From an uncultured Veillonella sp. (lineage in GTDB: Bacteria > Bacillota > Negativicutes > Veillonellales > Veillonellaceae): 16,691 nucleotides of DNA. Where the stretch lies: NCBI GenBank assembly GCA_937930265.1, contig CALGLI010000356.1, positions 1 to 16,691 on the forward strand. Direction: 5' to 3'. Below are positions 15,008-16,691 of this stretch, piece after piece (position 1 is the stretch's first letter; each line of letters begins with the position of its first letter). The position numbers and the translations under genes were made by a program. Below the pieces are notes generated by a model that made no database searches, was not told the DNA's origin, and saw nothing but the letters and a program-made list of their open reading frames with translations.

Positions 15008-15835
15008 ATGCAATTCAAGTCCTTTGATGAGTTGACTATTCAAGATAATTTTATCTTTGAAAAGGTAATGCGTGAGAAGTCGATTTGTAAGGAATTATTA
15101 GAACGGGTATTGGAGATTTCTATTCGGGACATTGTGTATATTGAAACGGAAAAAACGATGGAATCTGGCCTTGATGAAAAGGGGATTCGTTTAGATGTGT
15201 ATGTCAATGATGACGAAGGAACCGTCTACAATATTGAAATGCAAACATACAAAAATATGCCAGAGTTAATCAAACGGTCACGATTTTATCATAGTGCTAT
15301 TGACCATTATTCCATGAAAAAAGGTGCCGATTACATGACCTTGAATGATTGTTTTGTAATCTTTATTTGCACGTTCCCTATATTTTCAGGAAAGCGTCAT
15401 AAGTACACGTATACGAAAAAATGTACAGAAGAACTGGGTAGAGAGTTGGGAGATGGTGTAACGACTATATTCTTGAGTACTAAGGCAAACATGAATGATG
15501 TTTCAGAATTATTACAGAACTTTTTGGACTATGTAGATGGTAGACCGCCAGTAGATGGTTTAGTACAACAGATGGATGAGATTGTACATGTAGTGAAGCA
15601 AAGTAAGGAATGGAGAGGCGAATATATGAAGTTAGAAATGGATCGGAAGAAATATTGGCGTGAAGGAAAACTAGAGGGAAAACTAGAAGGAATATTAGAA
15701 GGAAAGGAAGAAGGTAGGTTAGAAGCTATTATTGGGATGCTACGCGAGAAATTATCGGTAGAGATGATTGCCCGTATTACAAATATGTCTGTAGAACAAG
15801 TGATTCAAATTGGAAAAGAGCATGCATTGCTTTAA
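15008..15835 (+). CDS. Rpn-type PD-(D/E)XK nuclease / putative transposase family protein
   Basis: A 275-residue protein of the family annotated as 'PD-(D/E)XK nuclease family transposase' or Rpn (recombination-promoting nuclease). The nuclease core shows GIRLDVYV (D63) and YNIEMQTYK (E77, Q79), the D...ExQ form normal for this family. The C-terminal third has the characteristic charged repeat EGKLEGKLEGILEGKEEGR followed by a short helix-turn-helix-like tail (LSVEMIARITNMSVEQVIQIGK). E. coli RpnA-type members cleave DNA and raise recombination; their biological role is debated. The ribosome site is GCGAGG. The gene stands alone between two directly repeated composite elements. Confidence 0.88.
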   Translation: MQFKSFDELTIQDNFIFEKVMREKSICKELLERVLEISIRDIVYIETEKTMESGLDEKGIRLDVYVNDDEGTVYNIEMQTYKNMPELIKRSRFYHSAIDHYSMKKGADYMTLNDCFVIFICTFPIFSGKRHKYTYTKKCTEELGRELGDGVTTIFLSTKANMNDVSELLQNFLDYVDGRPPVDGLVQQMDEIVHVVKQSKEWRGEYMKLEMDRKKYWREGKLEGKLEGILEGKEEGRLEAIIGMLREKLSVEMIARITNMSVEQVIQIGKEHALL

Positions 15836-15891
15836 GACGTCACTTGTGATGCTATGTAGCCTGTGGCGTTGCTAGCTGATACAGATAAAGG

Positions 15892-15962
15892 GAAGAGCAC
15901 GACATATTCCTCCGCAAACTGATACAGTGGTTAGGTTTGCTCCGGAACATGTCGTGCTCTTC
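15892..15962 (+). terminator. Two-tier hairpin (element copy B)
   Basis: GAAGAGCACGACAT (15892-15905) pairs perfectly with ATGTCGTGCTCTTC (15949-15962). TTCC/GGAA and the inner GCAAAC/GTTTGC (15914-15919, 15935-15940) continue it around the loop TGATACAGTGGTTAG. The tail CTTGTGTTT is only moderately T-rich. It follows the Rpn-type gene by about 57 bp. Confidence 0.75.
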
Positions 15963-15991
15963 TTGTGTTTGTGTGATTTAGTCAATGAGGG

Positions 15992-16030
15992 CCGCCACAA
16001 GGCTGCTACGCCTCATTGCGTTCCTCGGGG
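15992..16030 (+). repeat. ~40-nt dispersed repeat, copy B
   Basis: Begins CCGCCACAAGGCTGCTACGC like copy A and ends CTCATTGCGTTCCTCGGGG. It is bracketed by CAATGAGG/CCTCATTG (8 bp), a base-paired variant of the copy A stem. The surrounding non-coding stretch 15836-16140 also contains hairpin copy B and the promoter of the small toxin-like gene. Confidence 0.85.
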
Positions 16031-16046
16031 TTTTTAGTAATTATTA

Positions 16047-16075
16047 TTAACGATGTGTGTGATTTGTGCTATAAT
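16047..16075 (+). promoter_or_regulatory. Promoter of the toxin-like mRNA
   Basis: An extended -10 TGCTATAAT (16067-16075) lies 17 nt after TTAACG (16047-16052, 4/6 match). Transcription would start at about 16082, which is precisely where the 5' arm of the long inverted repeat begins. Confidence 0.6.
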
Positions 16076-16111
16076 AAAATTGAAGAGTCATCAACGTGTT
16101 GTTGGGCTCAT

Positions 16112-16132
16112 CTCTTCCTATAATGGGAGGAG
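16112..16132 (+). promoter_or_regulatory. Hairpin sequestering the ribosome site of the small toxin-like gene
   Basis: CTCTTCC (16112-16118) can pair with GGAGGAG (16126-16132), burying the very strong GGGAGGAGG ribosome site in a 7-bp stem with a 7-nt loop. The same CTCTTC can instead pair with GAAGAG at 16082-16087, which would free the site. Confidence 0.5.
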
Positions 16133-16140
16133 GTGGTACT

Positions 16141-16218
16141 ATGAAAAAGTTTAGAAAAATCGAAATATTGATTTTAATTCTAAAATTAGTAGTACAACTT
16201 ATTGAGTTGTTTAAATAA
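16141..16218 (+). CDS. Small membrane peptide, TisB-like type I toxin candidate
   Basis: Twenty-five residues: basic start MKKFRKIE, a hydrophobic helix ILILILKLVVQLIEL and the end FK. The IxILILKLxV core is very close to E. coli TisB (DIAILILKLIVAAL, as I recall it), an inner-membrane peptide that dissipates proton motive force and promotes persistence. The ribosome site GGGAGGAGG 5-6 nt before ATG 16141 is strong but can be sequestered. The gene sits in a short transcript with paired ends and an antisense RNA over its 3' UTR, the typical setting of a type I toxin. Homology cannot be proven at this length, since small hydrophobic helices converge, and no LexA-type box was seen. Confidence 0.65.
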   Translation: MKKFRKIEILILILKLVVQLIELFK

Positions 16219-16223
16219 CCAAT

Positions 16224-16270
16224 GAAAAAGCCTAACGTATAAGGTCTTGCACACCTTAACACGTTAGGCT
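16224..16270 (-). terminator. Terminator of the antisense RNA
   Basis: AGCCTAACGT (16229-16238) and ACGTTAGGCT (16261-16270) are perfect complements, extended by TAAGGT/ACCTTA (16240-16245, 16253-16258) around a 7-nt loop. On the minus strand five T follow immediately (16229-16225). The plus-strand tail is poor, so its main direction is minus. Confidence 0.75.
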
Positions 16271-16292
16271 AATCCAATTTTACCAATTTTGG

Positions 16293-16336
16293 AGATGAGC
16301 CTAACGCCACAGACACGTTGATGGCTCTTCTTTTTT
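16293..16336 (+). terminator. Terminator of the toxin-like mRNA
   Basis: A local stem AGATGAGCC/GGCTCTTCT (one T-T mismatch) with AACG/CGTT inside, ending at 16331 and followed by six T (16331-16336). Its arms are the same bases that can pair with the mRNA 5' end. Confidence 0.65.
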
Positions 16337-16344
16337 ACATTTGT

Positions 16345-16353
16345 ATTGTACCA
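16345..16353 (-). promoter_or_regulatory. Extended -10 promoter of the antisense RNA
   Basis: On the minus strand TGGTACAAT (16353-16345) is an extended -10 element; no strong -35 is seen. It lies just outside the inverted repeat, facing the toxin-like gene. Confidence 0.45.
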
Positions 16354-16472
16354 TATGTTAAGAAAAAATACTACTTATTTAGTCAATGTAGTTCGTCACG
16401 ATAGCGGAGGGGTATTTGCAAATTTATGGACTTGCTATTTTATTATAGGTAATGGCTATATATAATAATATG

Positions 16473-16489
16473 TATCCTGTATAAGGATA
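16473..16489. repeat. Short inverted repeat upstream of metA
   Basis: TATCCT (16473-16478) and AGGATA (16484-16489) are perfect complements spaced by 5 nt, 15 bp upstream of the metA -35 box, a plausible activator or repressor site. The rest of 16354-16504 shows nothing else recognisable, and no SAM riboswitch core. Confidence 0.3.
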
Positions 16490-16504
16490 AATGTACGTAT
16501 ATTG

Positions 16505-16533
16505 TTGACATATGATGGACATCTTAGTATACT
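16505..16533 (+). promoter_or_regulatory. Promoter of metA
   Basis: TTGACA (16505-16510) and TATACT (16528-16533) with a 17-nt spacer, near consensus. The leader to ATG 16582 is about 42 nt, too short for a riboswitch. Confidence 0.8.
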
Positions 16534-16581
16534 TAATTCATCGTTATTCGATAGGTTTTACTGGAAAGTGAGGTGGATTGA

Positions 16582-16691
16582 ATGCCTATACGAGTAGTGA
16601 AAGGATTACCAGCCATAGGGAAACTTTCAGAAGAGAATATATTCGTCATGGATTCGGAACGGGCAGAGTCACAGGATATTCGTCCTCTACA
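16582..16691 (+). CDS. metA: Homoserine O-acyltransferase (MetA), N-terminal 36 residues
   Basis: Activates homoserine with an acetyl or succinyl group, the first committed step of methionine synthesis. Only the start is in the window: MPIRVVKGLPAIGKLSEENI, then FVMDSERAESQDIRPL, which aligns with E. coli MetA (MPIRV..LPA....EEN.FVM...RA..Q.IRPL). The ribosome site is GAGGTGG 6 nt upstream. Acyl-donor preference depends on residues beyond the window edge. Confidence 0.93.
   Translation, partial: MPIRVVKGLPAIGKLSEENIFVMDSERAESQDIRPL

Larger units (their letters stand above)
16082..16330. repeat. Long inverted repeat joining the mRNA 5' and 3' ends
   Basis: GAAGAGTCATCAACGTGT (16082-16099) is complementary to 16313-16330 over 18 positions with a single G-U pair, and GGCTCATCTC (16105-16114) to GAGATGAGCC (16292-16301) over 10. 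In RNA this would clamp the two ends of the small transcript together. In DNA it could also be read as terminal inverted repeats of a miniature element. Confidence 0.85.
16224..16338 (-). ncRNA. Candidate antisense RNA antitoxin, ~115 nt
   Basis: An extended -10 promoter on the minus strand (16353-16345) would start an RNA near 16338, which would end at the minus-strand terminator 16270-16224. It is fully complementary to the 3' UTR of the toxin-like mRNA, including the arm that pairs with the mRNA 5' end, and just misses the coding region. It has no reading frame of note. Confidence 0.45.

Noticed and set aside
15008..15835. Calling the Rpn-type gene a true insertion sequence
   Set aside because: It has the PD-(D/E)XK nuclease core and no DDE transposase motifs, terminal inverted repeats or target duplications; the flanking repeats are direct.
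16047..16262. Minus-strand 71-codon open frame over the toxin-like locus
   Set aside because: It has no ribosome site, overlaps the plus-strand small gene and the terminator hairpins, and its composition (PPPPIIG, many Asn/Ser) follows from the opposite strand.
16082..16330. Miniature inverted-repeat transposable element (MITE)
   Set aside because: Not excluded, but no target-site duplication is seen at the ends, and the arms coincide with a transcription start and a terminator, which the RNA-switch reading explains better.
16534..16581. SAM riboswitch or methionine T-box ahead of metA
   Set aside because: The promoter leaves a ~42-nt leader, and no T-box core or SAM-type conserved block is present upstream.

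Overview
The window looks like chromosome of a low-to-mid-GC, diderm member of the Firmicutes, most likely a Negativicute of the Veillonella type. The reasons are a Firmicutes-style T-box leader ahead of valS-folC, strong AGGAGG ribosome sites, an O-antigen ligase-like gene that implies a lipopolysaccharide outer membrane, and a cobinamide-salvage gene. The genus is an inference from this mix; there is no rRNA or other marker to fix it.

Layout. 1-1244 (minus): 5' portion of an aminoacyl-histidine dipeptidase (pepD), divergent from an L-asparaginase gene (1417-2394, plus). A shared nested hairpin separates asparaginase from a convergent cbiZ (2581-3315, minus). Two overlapping minus-strand genes (3401-5948) encode a WYL-domain protein and a larger WYL-like partner. 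Divergent from them, 6145-6757 holds the most unusual stretch: seven micro-ORFs of 9 to 44 codons, each with its own ribosome site. The first four lie on an exact 70-bp period, and the array ends at a strong intrinsic terminator (6818-6854). A yfbR-type 5'-nucleotidase follows (6891-7484).

7646-14652 is one long transcription unit: promoter, T-box leader with terminator, an AlbA_2/HATPase/winged-helix gene, valS, folC and an O-antigen ligase-like membrane protein. The T-box should make the whole unit, including the AlbA_2 gene, responsive to uncharged tRNA, probably tRNA-Val.

14692-16075 contains an Rpn-type PD-(D/E)XK nuclease gene between two directly repeated ~184-bp composite elements, each a two-tier hairpin, a shared ~40-nt sequence and a TGCTATAAT promoter-like site. 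The downstream copy leads into a compact locus (16067-16353) with the architecture of a type I toxin-antitoxin system. It has a 25-residue TisB-like membrane peptide, an mRNA whose 5' and 3' ends can pair, a hairpin that can hide the ribosome site, and a convergent antisense RNA with its own promoter and terminator. The window ends in the first 36 codons of metA behind a consensus promoter.

The two regions most worth following are the micro-ORF array (6145-6757) and the toxin-like RNA switch (16067-16353). Neither is visible to a gene caller with an ordinary length cut-off.
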